Made by a program: the position numbers and the translations under genes. From assembly GCF_040712315.1 (NCBI RefSeq), contig NC_134015.1:45219464-45283463 (forward strand): a stretch of DNA of 64,000 nt, given 5' to 3'. Under the pieces are notes generated by a model. That model had not been told where the DNA came from. It worked only from the letters and a program-made list of their open reading frames with translations, and did not search any database. The DNA comes from Castanea sativa. Its lineage: Eukaryota; Streptophyta; Magnoliopsida; Fagales; Fagaceae. Positions 33,635 to 47,054 of the stretch are shown here, piece by piece (within the stretch, counting starts at the first letter, position 1; every line of letters begins with the position of its first letter).

Positions 33635-36600
33635 TTTGAGCGGGTTTCGTGGATGGGTTGCGGTGGTCGAGTTGTAGCGGTGGCTTGCGATGAGAAGGTA
33701 GAGGTGTGGCTGCTGCTTTTCTGGGTTTGAGGAGAAAGAGACGGAGAGGAACACAGAGAGGAAGAAGAAGAAGAAGAAGAAGAGAGACAGACTGAAAAAC
33801 TAATAAATAGTCGAATAGAAATAGATATGGGAGCGGCTCCTCTCCTGTTTCAAAGTCTCCAGTTCTCTCTTTTTTTTTTTCTTTTTCTTTTTTAAAGATT
33901 AAAGACACGTGGAACATAGACTGGTCAAATACAATTTTCATTTAATTATTTTATTTTCTGTGTCTTCTTCGCCCCTCCCTCCGTTCTCTTCCTCTGTCTC
34001 TCTTACATGAGTCACCAAACTACTGTACAAACGAAGGCAAAAGAAGAAGACGAAGGAGAGGAAGAAGAACTGAGATCAATGGGCCTCTCTTCTGTGTGGT
34101 TTTGATCTTCTCCACCATAATTGGGACTCTTGCTAGCTAGCTAGCTAGCTAGCTAAAGTTTTGATTTAGGCTTCTTTTTTTTCTTTTCTTTTTTTTATTG
34201 TTCTCTTTTTTAAGGAAAAACAAAATCTAATTCTAGGGTTAGTGGGGGATTTAGAGCAAAATTTGCAGAAATTCCATAGATTCTCTCCACACTTGCTAGT
34301 GCCAAGGAGTTTTCCTTTAACATCCTCCTTCTTCTTTGTTTGCACAGTAACTTGGTGAATCAAGCTTAGTTTGGGAGTTTACAACCAAATGAAATGGATT
34401 CATCACAAGAGAATGGAAAATAAATGAATGAAAAGTAAGTAATTTTGTTTGGAAGTAATATGGAGATAATGGAATAGAATCATTTTATAATAATATTATT
34501 ATTAGACCTTTATTTTAAAATAAATAGTTGAATATATAGGGGGTATTTTGGAAGTTTTAGTAAAAAAATTATTAAATCTAATTCTATTTCCTCACATTTC
34601 TCCTAATTTTCGAGAAATAAAAATTTGAGATTTTAGGTTTTGTTTAGGAGTTTATAAGATAATGGAATGGAATAGAATGATTATAAGGGAATAGAATGAA
34701 ATAGAATGTATTTAAGTAAGGAAAAGGAATGGAAAAGAATGGAATGGAATTAAGTAACTTTAATTGAATGTTTTAAAGTAACGGAATGGAAATGAATGAA
34801 AATGAATGAAATATAAGTAATCTTATTTGGGAGTAATATGGAGAGAATAGAATGGAATCATTTTATGACAATATTACTATTATATCCTTATTTTAAAATA
34901 AAGGGTTAAATATATAGGGATATTTTAGGAGTTTTAGTAAAAAATTCATTAAATCTAATTTCGAGAGGAATGAAAATTTGAGGTTTTAAGGGAATAAAGA
35001 GGAATGAGTATTCCCTCCTACCCATTACATTCCCTCCTACCCATTTAAACTCTCAAAAAAGGGAATGAACTTTCTATTTCCTTCATTAAAACTTCCAAAC
35101 AAGGGAATGGAAGAATATTCTAAAATTATTATTTTCATTCATTTCCATTCCCTCCTCCCAAACGGGGCCTTAAGGGAATAGAGAGGAATGATTGTTCCTT
35201 CTTATCCATTTCATTCCCTTTCACTTAAACTCCCAAATAAGGGAAGGGAAGAATATTTTAAAATTATTCTTTTCATTCATTTTCATTCCATTCCATTCCA
35301 TTTCCTTTTCCCAAACAAGGCCTCAGTGAGAGAAACAGAGGAAGAGAGAGGGCCAAAGAAGAGAAAGAAATAAAATTGGATAAATTACAAAATTACTCTC
35401 CATTATTTATACCATATCTCAATTTGATCACTATCCTTTCAATTGTGTCAATTTGGTCCATAATCTTTCAATACATTTCAATACCATTTAATTTAGTCCC
35501 TACCTTTAAACTTGGATAGAAATTGCTTATGTGGCAAACGGCCCAACTAAAAAAAAAATTTGCCACATCAACAGACACCTATACAGCCAAATCTTTAAAA
35601 AATAGACCAAGTTAAATTTGAAATACTATCAAAATCCCTAAAATCCAAAATCTCTAACTCATCTCTGTCTCTTCTCCCCCTTTCTCTTCTTAGTCACCAG
35701 ACTCACCATCCAAAATCCCTAAGATTATTACTTTTATGGTCTCTCAATTTTGCATGCCCATATGCTAAATCTAAAAAGTCACACTACTTCCACATTCAAA
35801 ACAGATGCTTTGTCGATTTGACCTTGTTGCACACACATTTGTCTCACGGCCTTATCACTTTACAGATGCTAACAATAAACTCCTTGGTGTGCAGGGAATG
35901 ATGTGGGGACACAGTATAGATATGGTACATACTTCTATACACCTAAGCAAGAAAATGCAACGAGAGTCTTTGGAATGACAACAGAAGCTCTTGAACAGGA
36001 AGATTGTAACTGAGATATACCTGCCAAGAAATTCTACCAAGCAGAGGAATACCATCAGTAATACCTTGAGAAAGGCGTGGGTTGTTTCAGCTTTAAACAA
36101 TCTGCTTTTAAAGGCCCCAATAACCAGATCCGGTGCTACAGCTAAAGTTAGTATTAAGAGGGAGCACTAGTCAATGCATATTCTTGTTGCGTCTTGAGGT
36201 TGTGCTTGTCTATAGGTTTGTGCTTTTGCCAAAATTGAGAGACCTGGTGCCACCAGAAGATAGAAGTGTCGCCATCCTCACTGCTGTCTACAACTTCAGA
36301 TCTTGAGGATGAGGGAGAAGAGATGGAGATGGGTGGTGAGTTTGACTAATGAGAGAGAGAGAGAGGAAGAAGTATATCACAAAAAACCACCAGTGTAGCA
36401 AATTGCTAATTTTGTAATATAACTTGGTTGCTTTCTATTAAACTTCTAAACTAGAAATAGTGTAATAAGTTTTTCATAAATTATCATTTATTCCAAAAAC
36501 TTGATTTCAAAATTTTAATTTTAAAAGGTTTGACAACTTCAAGGGATAACACAATCGGTTAGAAACCACACCTTATGAGGCAACTCTAAGTCAAAAGTGA

Positions 36601-37510
36601 ATTTAATCACTTAATCAATATTTGAATATGTTCATGCTGCAATTTAACCCAACAATGAGCATTTTAAGGTTCATGTAATAAGTTGTAATGGGACTTTTTC
36701 AAAGCCATCTCATAAGTTAGGGGTAGCAACAAAGGCTAGACGCTAAACAGGCTGCCTCAATTGCAAATTTGGAGTAGAGCAATTCAGGGAGTGCTAAAGT
36801 TAAATGTATAATATGGATGTTGACTAATGCTCTAGGGATAGGACAATAAATGAGCCGAGCTTTGTCGAGTAGTAATTGTTCAAGCATGGCTCGATAGCAA
36901 AAGTAGAATGTTCAAGCTTGGTTTGAGCTTGATACAAGCCTACACATAATGCTCAAGCTTGAGCTCATTATAAAGTATAAAAGCTTGAGTTCGACTTGGC
37001 TTGACTTAATTCATTAGTCAAGCCAAGTTCAAGTTCAATATCAAGCCCAAAATCAAGCTCAATATTATGCTTTTGAGTTTGAGATCCAACACAAGCATAT
37101 TATCAAGCTCATATCAAGTTTATTATTATCTAATCTATCTGGTTTGGATGAGTGGTCTCAACTTATAATTAATTAAAATTTTAGAAGAATATGAGTTAAC
37201 TTATCAAGCTCATATCAATTTTATTATCAAACTCATAAAGAAGCCTAGGCTTAACTTGTTTTGTTACTTTTGTATTGAACCTTGGTGTTCACGAGCTTGT
37301 TTATGAACAATATTTTTTACTTGAGCTTAGCTTGTTTATTAAACAAGCATAAAACTAAAGTTTAAGCTTGGTTTGTTTACAAACAAACAAAAATGAATGA
37401 ACTTTTTATCAAGTCCAGCCTGAATTGTTTATGAACGACTTAATTCATTTACAGTCCAATTTAGGCATTCAATGGGATTTCCAATTGGACTAGAGTTTAT
37501 AGAAATTAGT
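33635..37510. other. Intergenic region upstream of TWINKLE
   Basis: Next to TWINKLE lie its presumed 5' UTR and promoter, with a (GAA)n run at 33756-33783. No gene was recognised farther on. 34360-35325 contains nested TIR-like repeats. 35380-36420 is MITE-like AT-rich DNA. 36830-37450 is a stretch iterating 'aagcttgagct' and 'caagctcatatcaa' words, probably a degenerate dispersed repeat. Confidence 0.6.
34362..35325. mobile_element. Nested or duplicated GTTTGGGA-ended TIR repeats
   Basis: Two left-type ends (TTAGTTTGGGAGTTTA at about 34362; TTTTGTTTAGGAGTTTAT at about 34643) face two right-type ends (TCCCAAACGGGGCCTT at about 35156; TCCCAAACAAGGCCTC at about 35309). The interior is 'ggaatgga' and 'cattccatt' iterations, making the unit nearly palindromic. 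No transposase is present. Confidence 0.5.
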
Positions 37511-37514
37511 ATAA

Positions 37515-37693
37515 ATAAAAAAAGGGTAAATTCCACAAACCACCCTGAAGTTTGTGATAATATCCAAGTAAGTCCATAAGATTTTAAAACCTACCAATTT
37601 CATCCTAAAAAGACAATTTTTTCCCTGAAGGCATTTTAATTCCTAACCCATTAACTCACCTCTCATCCCTTTCTCTAACTCACTAACTACACC

Positions 37694-37772
<79 letters not shown>

Positions 37773-38915
37773 GTTTCTCAGTAAACAAACAACAACAAAA
37801 ATGCTTGAATGAAACCAACAATCAAAACTCACTTTCTTTGAATGAGGAGGAAAACACAACAAATTTAAACCCAAACCACAGAACATGCAATCAAGAATCA
37901 AGAACCGTAACAAAAAATCACCCAATCAACCATCCAACATCAAACCTCAAACATACCCAAATAAAAAATATTTCAAAACAAAACTCAGACCCACAACAAA
38001 GACCATCGTGTGGCCCAGTAACCGCCATCCATCACACCACCACCTATCACTACCCACTCATCTTCCTCAAACCCAAACAATTCCAACTATCCAACATCAT
38101 ATGATTCATACCCACACCCAAACAAACCCATATCAAAATTAAACTCATACCCACGACAGTGAGCTCCACCAAACTATGATCTCGCAATCGCCGGCCACCA
38201 CCAACCACCATCACAAAAAACCCACCACCGCCAATCGAAACCTAACCATCCCTAACCCACACCACGACACCACCACAAACACCATGAGAGAGAAAACCCA
38301 CCCAAATCCTTCAATGTTGATCCACACCAAAACCCACGAATCACCACTTACCCACACCACGGCGTCGCCGCAAAGACCACAAGAGAGAGAGAAGGGAAAG
38401 ACTCCAATGCCAATCCAGGCCAAAATCCACACGTCGTCTAGGGCCCTCTGGCTTATAGATTGAAGAGTGGGTTTGGCGTTTTGAGGGAGTGAGAATCAGA
38501 TAGGGAAGAGAGTGATTTTCAGTGAGTGGGTTTGGGGTTTGTGGTTTTATGGTGGTGTTGGTTGAGGTTCACCATGGAGGAGCATGGAGGCTCTACTCCG
38601 TTTAGATCGGTGAGATCGAAGAGGGAAGAGAGTGATATTCAGTGAGGGAAGAGAGTGATTTTCATGGTTGATTGGCCATGGTTGGTTTTGGTTTCTGGAG
38701 AAAGCTCCAGATCGGAAAGACAGAGAGGAGAGAGCTCGGCACGGGTGAGATGAAGAAAAGAAAAACTATTTAATAATGGTGCACAGACAGTGTTAGTGAC
38801 CTTTAGGGACAAAATAGTCTTTACAGACTAAATTGGTCAATTTTGGAATATCTTAGACCTAGTTGGTATTAATCCAATCCTCATTGGTGGATTGTGGAAT
38901 TTACCCATAAAAAAA
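37515..38915. mobile_element. Non-autonomous Mutator-like (MULE) element with perfect 9-bp TSD
   Basis: The element 37524-38906 (1,383 bp) begins GGGTAAATTCCACAAACCAC; its complemented right end begins GGGTAAATTCCACAATCCAC (19 of 20 identical). Both sides are flanked by ataaaaaaa (37515-37523 and 38907-38915), a perfect 9-bp duplication, the length made by Mutator-type transposases. No transposase ORF is present. The interior has a (TC)n run (37697-37769) and an unusually GC-rich part (about 38000-38750) unlike the surrounding DNA, possibly captured gene sequence. Confidence 0.75.
37697..37769. repeat. (TC)n microsatellite
   Basis: About 36 uninterrupted TC dinucleotides inside the Mutator-like element. 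Open frames crossing it on the minus strand encode only Arg-Glu repeats and are not genes. Confidence 0.95.
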
Positions 38916-39314
38916 GATCAAAGGATATTCTCAATCCTTGAAAATAACTCCCATGAGGATATTCTCACACAAATATTTTTAATCCTTCAATTTTTTTTAA
39001 AATTTTTTTTATTCAAGCACCTACACATGAATATATGATGGAAATGCTGACACTTTATCTCGATCTGTAATAAAGAGGACAAGGACAAAGATAGCACATC
39101 CAAGAATAAAATTAAATAAATACCGACAAAAGTGTCCAATGATGAACCCCACATGGGTCCCTCCTAAACACTCATCTCCACTCTCTCTTACTCAATATCT
39201 CTATCCGTCAAACTCAGAAACCGCCCTCTTATTCATCTCTTCCTCTCTGTGTTTGAAACACAAATTGAAGTTTTAATTCACACTATACATACCATTTCAT
39301 TGCCATCCAAAGAG

Positions 39315-42300
39315 ATGGGTGGAGAAAGCATTGAAGAAGGAGAGCTATCAACTCCTCTAGTTGCCAAAGAAGAATACCATCAACTATATGGCAGTGGTAC
39401 TAGTAGTGGTGACCATGCTTGTGCCAACACTACTGGTTGTGATGATGGTGGTGAGAGTCAGAGTGGATCTTCCTCAGCCACAGTGTGGTTGTGCTTAGCA
39501 CTTTGGTTGCTGTCTCTGGTTCCTATGTTTTTGGCACAACTGTAAGTGAAATTTTACTTCAGCATAGAATGGTCCACACTCTCTTTAGTGCACATGGTCC
39601 TTGGTCCAGGGATATTGTCTGCAAAGATTTTGATGTGTTTATGATGAGTGCCAAATTTTGCAAATCTATAGGGAATTCAAATTCTATGAAGAATTATTAA
39701 TTTCTGAATCTTCACTACAGTTTGAAGAGTCACAATGTTTTCTATGCTACTGGGCCATGATAGAAAATATATTAGTTAAACGCCAAATTATTGTAGGGAT
39801 TTTACATACAAATGCATCTAAATGATTGAGGTATAGATTTGTCAATGGATTGCAGAGAGTGTTTTTGTAACATTGGAGAGAATAACTGAATGAGACAATA
39901 AATGGGATGGGTATCTCTATGTGGGATGCCTAGATGTTTGATATGCTGACTATTGAACTGAAAGTGGTGTATAATTGATTTTGTAGGTGGGATATTCATA
40001 ACCGGCTCAATCTGGAATCATGGATGACCTGGGTCTTACTGTGGCAGAGGTGGGTGTAAAACTATCTTGAACTGTCTTGCTCTGGAAACATCTTCTGCTA
40101 TGAATATAACATTTGTATTATTTTAACCATTTTCCATTTCTATATTAATTTCATTGAAATTTTGTATAATTTCAGTATTTCTGCTTCTATTGTCTGGGAT
40201 TGTGGTGATTTATGACAACAAATCTTCATGTGAAGATACCAATATTTGAGCTCTACTACATGGAAAAAGAAGAAAGGTTGTGTTTGGAAAATCATGTCCG
40301 CAAGGCAAGATAACAGACATAGTTCATCACCTAGCCTGTGTTTTTTCTAATCAGAGAATTTGAATAAAGTTCAACTATGATTTAGAGAAATGTTAAATAC
40401 AATTAAAAGGCATAGAACATTTAGGATTAATGACATTTCAAAGTTTGAATGTAGAGAATATTTTAGTTGGTAGTAAGGACTATATGACTTGGAGATACTG
40501 ATCTGATCTTCATATAGAAGTCACTGTTTTAGCTTTCAAAATGAAGTGAAATGTTGTATTGTATTGCTTTATTCAAAATTCATTTTGTTGCATTGCTTTG
40601 TAAACTATCTTTTCCTTTCCTTGTACATTTTTGTATATGTTTTTCTCAAAATTTTTTGGCTATACTGCAGTACTCACTTTTTGGTTCAATATTGACAATT
40701 GGAGCAATGATAGGTGCAATAGTGAGTAGCCAAATAGCAGGTTACATAGGTAGAAGAGGTGTAAGTACTTCACCCTGGAATCATCGCTGGTGGTATTATT
40801 AAGGTTCAAACTCCACAGCTCACTAGTTTTTCAATTTGTTGGTTGTTTTGCAAGGTAGACAATGGGCTTTTCAAAGATATTCTGCTTGGTAGGGTGGTTA
40901 GCCATAGCATTCTCAAAGGTTTTGAATCCCATCTCTCTGTTTTATGCAGTTCCAAACATTAATGTTAATGTTACATACATGAAAACCCTACATTTTATCT
41001 GAAAATATGTTTACACAAGGATAATGGAAAGCATTGAGGCAGCATCATAATTTTGTAGTTGCTCTTACATAAAACTAAAGTTTAGATGATTATACATGAT
41101 TAGAAACAACTACATCACAAAATTGTTTCAGGAATTAATTTGTAGTAAGTAGATATGTTATCTTAGCTACATAATGTCAAATGTTTGGTGCTTGTTGAAA
41201 GGGTGCTTGGTGGCTTGACCTTGGGAGACTGTTGGTAGGTTGTGGGATGGGACTCCTTTCCTATGTGGTAAGTTGTTAGATTGCAATTTGAATGATTTAT
41301 CTTTCATGTAAACAGTAAAATTAATTGTGTTCCCGATACCAATCAGGTACCTATATATATAGCAGAAATAACACCTAAGAATCTTCGAGGAGGGTTTACA
41401 ACTGTTCATCAGGTAAGGCAAAAGTCTCATGCATATGGAAACCATGTAAGTCATTGCCTTGTTCACCTACTAATAGCCACTCATACAGTTGATTATTTGT
41501 TATGGGGTATCGTTAACATATCTAATTGGAGCTTTTGTGAACTGGCGAACTTTGGCTCTGATTGGTAAGCTTCCCTGCTCTTGTCCTGTATTCTTGTCAT
41601 TTGAAGGTAGGTTCATAATAAGGCTTCTTCTTCTTTTTCTTTAATTCAAGAACTATACCATGTCCAGTACAACTTCTTGGTCTATTCTTCATTCCAAAAT
41701 CTCCAAGATGGTTGGTGAGTTATTCAAAATTTTATTAGAAGATTTTTTTGGAAGGTGTTGGGGAGATAACAAATTGGGAAGACTCCAATTGAGGAGTTAA
41801 TATAACATATCACGACACCACTTAACCCAAAAGCTTGAGGAAATGAGTTTATGTTATATTTAATTACTCACTTTTGTAATTATTATCCAATGTGGAACTT
41901 CACTACTTTTAACTAAACAACTTACAACTAACCACACCACTCACACGTAAATATTCTAACAAAAGGTGCTCTTTGGATAATGCATTTGAAAACTAGAAAA
42001 AAAAAAAAAAAAAAACGAAGAGTTAAAGTTTTGCTAATCATTGCCTTTTCCTTTATTAGCCAAGTACATGTGATTTGACTAAGATGTCTAAATGCTATAA
42101 AGTGGCAAAGTAAATTCAAGCATTGACTGACATGCTCATATGATTTTTTTTTAAGGCAAAAATTGGTCAAAAGAAAGAGTGTGAAGCTGCTCTACAGCAC
42201 CTTAGGGGGCAGAATGCTGATATCACTCCAAAAGCTACCGAGATTAGAGTAAATTTTGGACTTCAAATGTCAATGAGAATATAACTCTTTGTTTCCTCTT

Positions 42301-44181
42301 TAACTAGAAAAATTACATACTTCAACATAGTCTTGAATATTTTCCAACAATTTTGCTTAGAAACAAGTATTGACATGGTTTTTGAATCATTTTGTAGAAG
42401 TACACAGAAACCCTTCAACGGCTTTTTGAAGCGAGAATTCTTAACTTATTTCAATGGAAATATGTTCATTCACTTATTGTAAGCTTTTGTATCATAATCT
42501 TTGTAGCACATTTTTTTTAACTTTTTAGACAGGTTTGATCTATTTGGCTAAAATAAAAGTGGGTTAGGTTGGAGTTGGCCTGATGGTCCTACAACAATTT
42601 GGAGGAGTCATTGGAATTGCATTTTATGCAAGTGCTATATTCGTAACAGCTGGTAGAAAAAGGATTGTCTTTTTTCTTTCTCTTATTTTTTTCCCTTATT
42701 TAATGCTACTTATAGTTAACAAGAAATGGAAGTTGAATAGAGGAATACTTTGTCAATGACAGGGTTTTTGGGTAGTATTGGGACCATAGCAATGGTCATT
42801 GTTCAGGTTCTTAACTATCTTTGCTAAATTCCGACATTTGCTTCTGCTTAATGCTTTTTAAGTGATTTACATGATTTTGTACAGATTCCAATGACGGCAT
42901 TAGGGGTAATTTTGATGGATAAATCTGGAAGGCGGCCACTACTATTGGTAAGAAGGTTAAGAGATCTTTACTATGTAATGGAGTTGAATGAAAATAATTT
43001 TGAATCCAACTATATTCACAGGTTTCTACGGTAGGAACATGCATAGGTTGCTTGCTTGTGGGATTGTCATTCTTCTTGCAGGTATTTTCTACAGAAAAAA
43101 TATATTTTTCTTGAAAATTAGTTTCATTAGTTTTGTTGAATATTTTTTAATAGAATAAAGATTCAATTATGTAGGATCTTCAAACATGGACCAAGACAAC
43201 GCCAATTTTAGCACTTGTTGGTGTACTGGTATTGCAATTATCCCAATGACAGTTTTTTTTTTCCTTATAAAACATCCAAAGAAAGAACAACTTTTATCTC
43301 CAACTTTCATCATATTATCCATGGTCTTTGAGTACTTTTGAGTGTGGAAATCCTATTAAGTTTAAAAGCTCATAAAATGAATGTTGTTTAATACCATTAC
43401 CATTGGTTGTATTTAACCAATTAGTAGCAATCTAGAAATAGTTTTTGCTGCTTTGAAAGCATGAGCATTTCAGAAGGTCTTGCATAAAATTGTGGATTTT
43501 TATGATCTGATTTTGGTCATCTATTACAACTTTGAATCTATATTCATGGTACAATTGGCTTGAGGGTCACAATTCCAACATTGTACACCAGTTGATGTTA
43601 ACTTTTGGTTAGAGCCAAATTCTTAGTGGTATAAAGATTGGTTAAGTTGAATTTATCTGTTTGGTTCTGCAATCAGGTGTACACAGGATCGTTCTCATTA
43701 GGCATGGGAGGAATTCCTTGGGTTATAATGTCAAAGGTAGATTTACCTTATCATACTTGAAACACCATCTTTTATTATCAAAATAATTGCCATGAAGGCC
43801 TATGGTTCGCTGAAATAGAGTTGATTCTGTCTCGGATATTTCCCATAAACATGAAGGGTTTAGCTGGAAGCCTTGTTACATTAATTAGCTGGTTAGGTTC
43901 TTGGATTGTATCATTTGCTTTTAACTTTCTAATGGATTGGAGCTTAGTAGGTAATGCCAAGCTAGTCTTATCTCTCAATATTGTTGTTATATTGGATGCA
44001 AATAGCAATATGATCACTTTAGCTTTTAATTTATGTTTACCTTTTGTCAGGAACATTCTTCACATTCTCAAGCATATGTGGCTCAACTATTTTGTTTGTA
44101 GCAAAGTTGGTACAAGAGACCAAGGGGCGAACACTTGAAGAATTTAAGGTATCATTGAATCCATTTTTAGCAAAAAAATGA
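39315..44181 (+). pseudogene. ERD6-like monosaccharide transporter, 18 exons, disrupted
   Basis: Major-facilitator sugar porter of the ERD6-like group (vacuolar or plasma-membrane sugar/H+ transport). Exons: 39315-39542, 39987-40049, 40671-40760, 40859-40918, 41202-41267, 41347-41412, 41489-41564, 41651-41714, 42156-42248, 42401-42478, 42568-42652, 42763-42806, 42885-42947, 43022-43081, 43175-43228, 43677-43736, 43836-43950, 44051-44181. Family motifs: [76 protein letters not shown]. Lesions: frame change in exon 1 near 39480-39490 (net +2 or -1), TAA at 39999-40001 in exon 2, one base short at the exon 8 junction (41650), and CGG in place of the AG acceptor before exon 17 (43835). In-frame alternative acceptors exist for the last two, but not for the first two. 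The last exon is read through to TGA at 44179. Confidence 0.8.
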
Positions 44182-44865
44182 ATTTTGTATGCCTGTACGA
44201 TAGCACCAATCCATGTTCGAATAAGCAAAATAATTTCTAAAACATCAACTCCATAAAATTTTGGCACTGAGCGCTAGACTAATTGGTGACTGGTTGTCAC
44301 AATAAGCAAGGTTTTTTCCAAAAGTCAAGATATCTTTGCAGCTTAGATCATCCAAGAAGTATTTTCTAAAACTGATGTGGGATTGATAACCATAGCTTGA
44401 AACTTTGCTTTGTACTTGGAGAGAAACTACCTATTCACCTCCTAATTTAGGGAATGTGAAAGGCAAATCTTGAATTTTTAAACATTTAGAAACCATTTGG
44501 CTTGTGGAATCTTTCACTCCTGAAATCATATCCATGGAAATATAGAATTATCAAGTTTGGTTTGTTAGATGCATTCCTATCAAATTCATGAGAATATAAT
44601 ATTTATGTTTCTAGTTAAATCATAATTTTGCGTCAAGAATTTTATAGTTCAATTGACACTAGCTGGTGTTTCCAACAAAAATGTTCAGAGTTTAATGCAT
44701 ATTAAAAGCATAAAAAACATGTAATCTAATACTCGTATTTTCAAAATTTTAATTTTATTAAGTGGTATAGCATTACTTAGAGTTACAATAGGTATTAATA
44801 AACTAGAATATAAAGGACTAAGTGATATATTATGCTTATTAGAGGTACCAGATATTAATGGCAAC

Positions 44866-45103
44866 GTTTGACAGGATTAAGTCACAGTAAAGATAACATT
44901 CAAGTTTGGAATCATCAATACGTTTGACATGATTAAGTTGCACTAAAGATGACATTCAAGATTGAAATCATCAATATTTTAAAATGATTGAGTAGAATTT
45001 ATGCAAAGATAAAGAAGTGAAAGTTTCACAAGATATAGCATTCTAAGTTTTGAATAATCAATTTTTTAAAATGATTGAGTAGAATCAAAGTAAAGATAAA
45101 GAA
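44866..45103. repeat. Imperfect tandem repeat, unit about 60 bp
   Basis: Four degenerate units share 'gattaagt', 'taaagat', 'acattcaag' and 'aatcatcaat' words. The later two units share 'aaaatgattgagtagaat'. Confidence 0.5.
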
Positions 45104-47054
45104 GTTCATTTTTTTAAAGTATTTTTGTCTTTATTTTTATTTTTTATTTTTTCAATCTTCTTTCTTTTTCTCTTTTACGTCAATCTAATGTTTGTGTTTT
45201 TCTTTTTTGACCTCAATGTTTATGTTTTTCAAAGACAAAGAAAATGGAAAGAGGAAACACACACAAAAAGGAAAAAAATCTGTTACACTTTAGCGTTGTA
45301 CTAGAACCCAAGTTACATATTTATTACAGTTACTAATCTACTTATCTAAAAGAAATCAATTATACATTAATTAATATAAAAGATAACAAAATAAATTCAA
45401 TTAGTTAAGTCGTATGAATAAAGCTAGGCACACAATATATTCACAATAGGTGGTAAACTGTTAATAGTTGGTAAATAAATGATGTCTTTGATGGTCCAGA
45501 TTAGAACCACTAACAGATTGTCATCTATGTTTTAATATAGTTACACATATAATTAATAAAATATAATACAATATATGATGCTTCTTTTGGGTGTTGAATA
45601 TATGACATAATTAGGATTGATTTATCATCATCAAATTACTATCTTATCACCAAAAGGTGTGCATCTCAACTAGCACATCTTGATGTTTTTAAAGAATATA
45701 TCTAATGAACAAAAAGATAGAGTTTCATGCATGCGTGTATAATCTAAATACAGATGCATAAAGAAATATAATAAATGAATGAGAAATAAATTGATTGTAT
45801 GGACATGTTTACAAAAAAAAAAAAAAAAAAAGAAAGAGGAAATGTTAGTATGAAGTCTAGATATGATAATAATAATAATAATAAATGATTAGAGAATATG
45901 AGAAAAATAAGTATAAACATCTAAACAAATAAGCATCAAATTCCTTGCCCAATTTCTTCTTGTGTTCTTTCTTTTGTGTTGGAGGGTGTTTTTATGTGCC
46001 CAAAGCATAATAAGCCTATAAATAGAAGAAGTTATGAATGACCTCCACATGAACATATATTTGTCAAAATTGATATTGATACTAATTTGGAAGCTTTCCT
46101 AGGTGCGTTTTAAAGTCAATATTGGATTATTCTTACAATAGGTAATGATGGTTGTTTTTGCAAATTTATTTATATGCATGTGTGTTTTTCTATTACTTTT
46201 CATAAATAATATGTTGGTTTGATTGCTTAAATTTTGTTGTATAGATGTTAAATAAAGTATAATTTTGGCTTATTTAGTACTTGAATTAACATTATATTTT
46301 GTGAGACATATATCCTTGCTAAATGGGTTGGGTTCATGCTACATTTGACTTTGCTTTCATAAAAATTACATCAATTAGTTACTTTTTTTAAATTCCTATT
46401 TTCTTGAATTCACATTCTTATTAAATATCTATTATAGGTTAATCACATGCAAGAAATCACAACAATCAGTTGCGATCTACTATTAAATCTATATGGTTAT
46501 TTGTTTAATATATTTAATAATTCAAAAAACTATAACATCTCCTTATAAATTAATGAGTTTCTAATGCCTAATTGCTACGATTTTCAGAAAGAATGATAGA
46601 TCAAAATACTATTTGGTAAACCTGATAGTTTGGAAAGAAATTCATTCCAACTATGAGTTAAGTAGAAATTTTTTTAATATTCCAAAAGTAACCCTCCTCT
46701 CATATAAATGTAGATCCTCACAAAGAATTTAATTAGTGTGACCTACTATTATGTGGAAGGAAGGAACATTAACCATAGTGTAAAGAATTGGACATGAGGA
46801 CCCTAATGAAAATTCATTCCTTTTGTAATGTATAGAATAACTTATACATTTTATTAAAAAAAAAATCTTATACATAGTGCTTATTAAATATTCATTTTAT
46901 CTATTATTAATAATCTTAGTTGAAAATTTATAACTTTTTTGTACTCATTTTAAAGAACTTTTTTCTAACTCAATATTTAAAACTTTTCAATATTGTGTTC
47001 CACATTTTACATTGGAAAAAAAAACAATAAACATTTACTTTAGGGAACTAAATC

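Noticed and set aside
37683..38463. Several open frames across the (TC)n run and GC-rich interior of the Mutator-like element
   Set aside because: Arg-Glu or Thr/His/Pro-rich low-complexity products with no domain; treated as transposon interior.
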